Assembly (NCBI GenBank): GCA_001953115.1
Contig: LSSL01000379.1
Coordinates: forward strand, 8,702-29,726
Reading direction: 5' to 3'
Origin: Smittium mucronatum
Lineage: Eukaryota > Kickxellomycota > Harpellomycetes > Harpellales > Legeriomycetaceae
Length of the DNA: 21,025 nucleotides
The position numbers were made by a program, and so were the translations under genes. The notes beneath the pieces are model-generated. The model ran no database searches. It was not told the DNA's origin and saw only the letters and a program-made list of their open reading frames with translations. Below are positions 20,848-21,025 of this stretch, in pieces (the first letter of the stretch is position 1; the number at the start of each line of letters is the position of its first letter).

Positions 20848-21024
20848 CTACCCAAAAATGGGATTAATCGACATGGCTTTCCTACAAATAGCTGTTAGAC
20901 GCTGAGATCCGTCTGACCGTCGAACGCTGAACTTGTGCACTAGACTATGTCTCAACTGTGCTAAACGATCGGTTCCTCCTGTTTCTAGATGGACCTCATC
21001 TGGAATCGCTGTCCTCTGAATCGC
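20848..21024 (-). CDS. Partial open frame entering from the right edge, unrecognised
   Basis: Reading leftward from 21024 there are 58 codons without a stop, then TAG at 20850-20848. The peptide starts AIQRTAIPDEVHLETGGTDR and ends KAMSINPIFG. Its mixed composition (Arg, Leu, Thr, Asp, Ser) is unlike the Lys/Asn/Phe-rich noise of the AT tract, and it is the longest frame open to this edge. An in-frame ATG lies 8 codons before the stop. It could be the 3' end of a gene, part of a transposon polyprotein, or chance: 58 open codons at about 50% G+C is only mildly unlikely. No motif is recognisable, so no function is offered. Confidence 0.25.
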   Translation of the reverse strand, partial: AIQRTAIPDEVHLETGGTDRLAQLRHSLVHKFSVRRSDGSQRLTAICRKAMSINPIFG

Positions 21025-21025
21025 T

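Larger units (their letters stand above)
20630..21025. other. Ordinary-composition segment at the right edge, unidentified
   Basis: G+C rises from about 15-25% to about 57% within one line (20641-20700). All three plus frames are open for a while after 20,634: one reads TTGCVPTGKGFNLPTERPP and continues to 20825, one reads GLPAACLREKGSIYQPKGPP and stops at about 20722, and one reads RLRAYGKRVQSTNRKAPPG and stops at about 20736. None is familiar. Small direct repeats occur (TACCGG twice near 20643-20656; GAATCGCT twice near the edge). It may be the end of a gene or of a mobile element lying mainly outside the window. Confidence 0.5.

Noticed and set aside
20892..21025. LTR retrotransposon start suggested by TGTTAGACGCTGAG
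   Set aside because: TGTTA is a common LTR start, but no second copy, primer-binding site, polypurine tract beside it, or reverse transcriptase is visible.

Overview
The window looks like nuclear DNA of a eukaryote with short spliceosomal introns, most likely a fungus. The evidence is one intron-split gene with GT...AG introns of 228 and 62 nt, a TATA box, CCAAT boxes, and a protein of the CNBP/Gis2/Byr3 zinc-knuckle family whose layout is like the filamentous-fungal members. The species cannot be fixed from the sequence.

Layout. (1) Bases 1 to about 2,460 have ordinary composition, near 55% G+C in the gene (counted by hand on single lines). They hold the only well supported gene: a 216-residue protein on the minus strand with eight CCHC zinc knuckles, encoded by three exons (2091-2052, 1823-1615, 1552-1151). 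Its promoter lies at about 2,100-2,400, with a TATA box at 2161-2167 and an inverted repeat carrying two divergent CCAAT boxes at 2350-2389. A possible divergent start codon lies on the plus strand at 2570. (2) From about 2,675 to 20,630 lies a gene-free, very AT-rich tract. Sampled lines range from 12 to 40% G+C, mostly near 20%, and the tract contains no credible coding region of useful length. It holds several degenerate local duplications (3415-3584, 3992-4058, 14205-14318, 18521-18698), foldbacks (18832-18900, 19227-19261) and homopolymer runs. (3) At about 20,630 the composition jumps back to about 50-57% G+C. This last 400 bp contains a two-part foldback (20719-20821) and a 58-codon frame open to the right edge on the minus strand (21024-20848). 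I recognise neither, and the segment may be the end of a gene or of a mobile element.

Only the zinc-knuckle gene can be given a function: binding single-stranded nucleic acid, probably to control mRNA translation. The rest is best read as an AT isochore or heterochromatic block between two ordinary segments. I found no CRISPR array, rRNA, tRNA or intact transposon.
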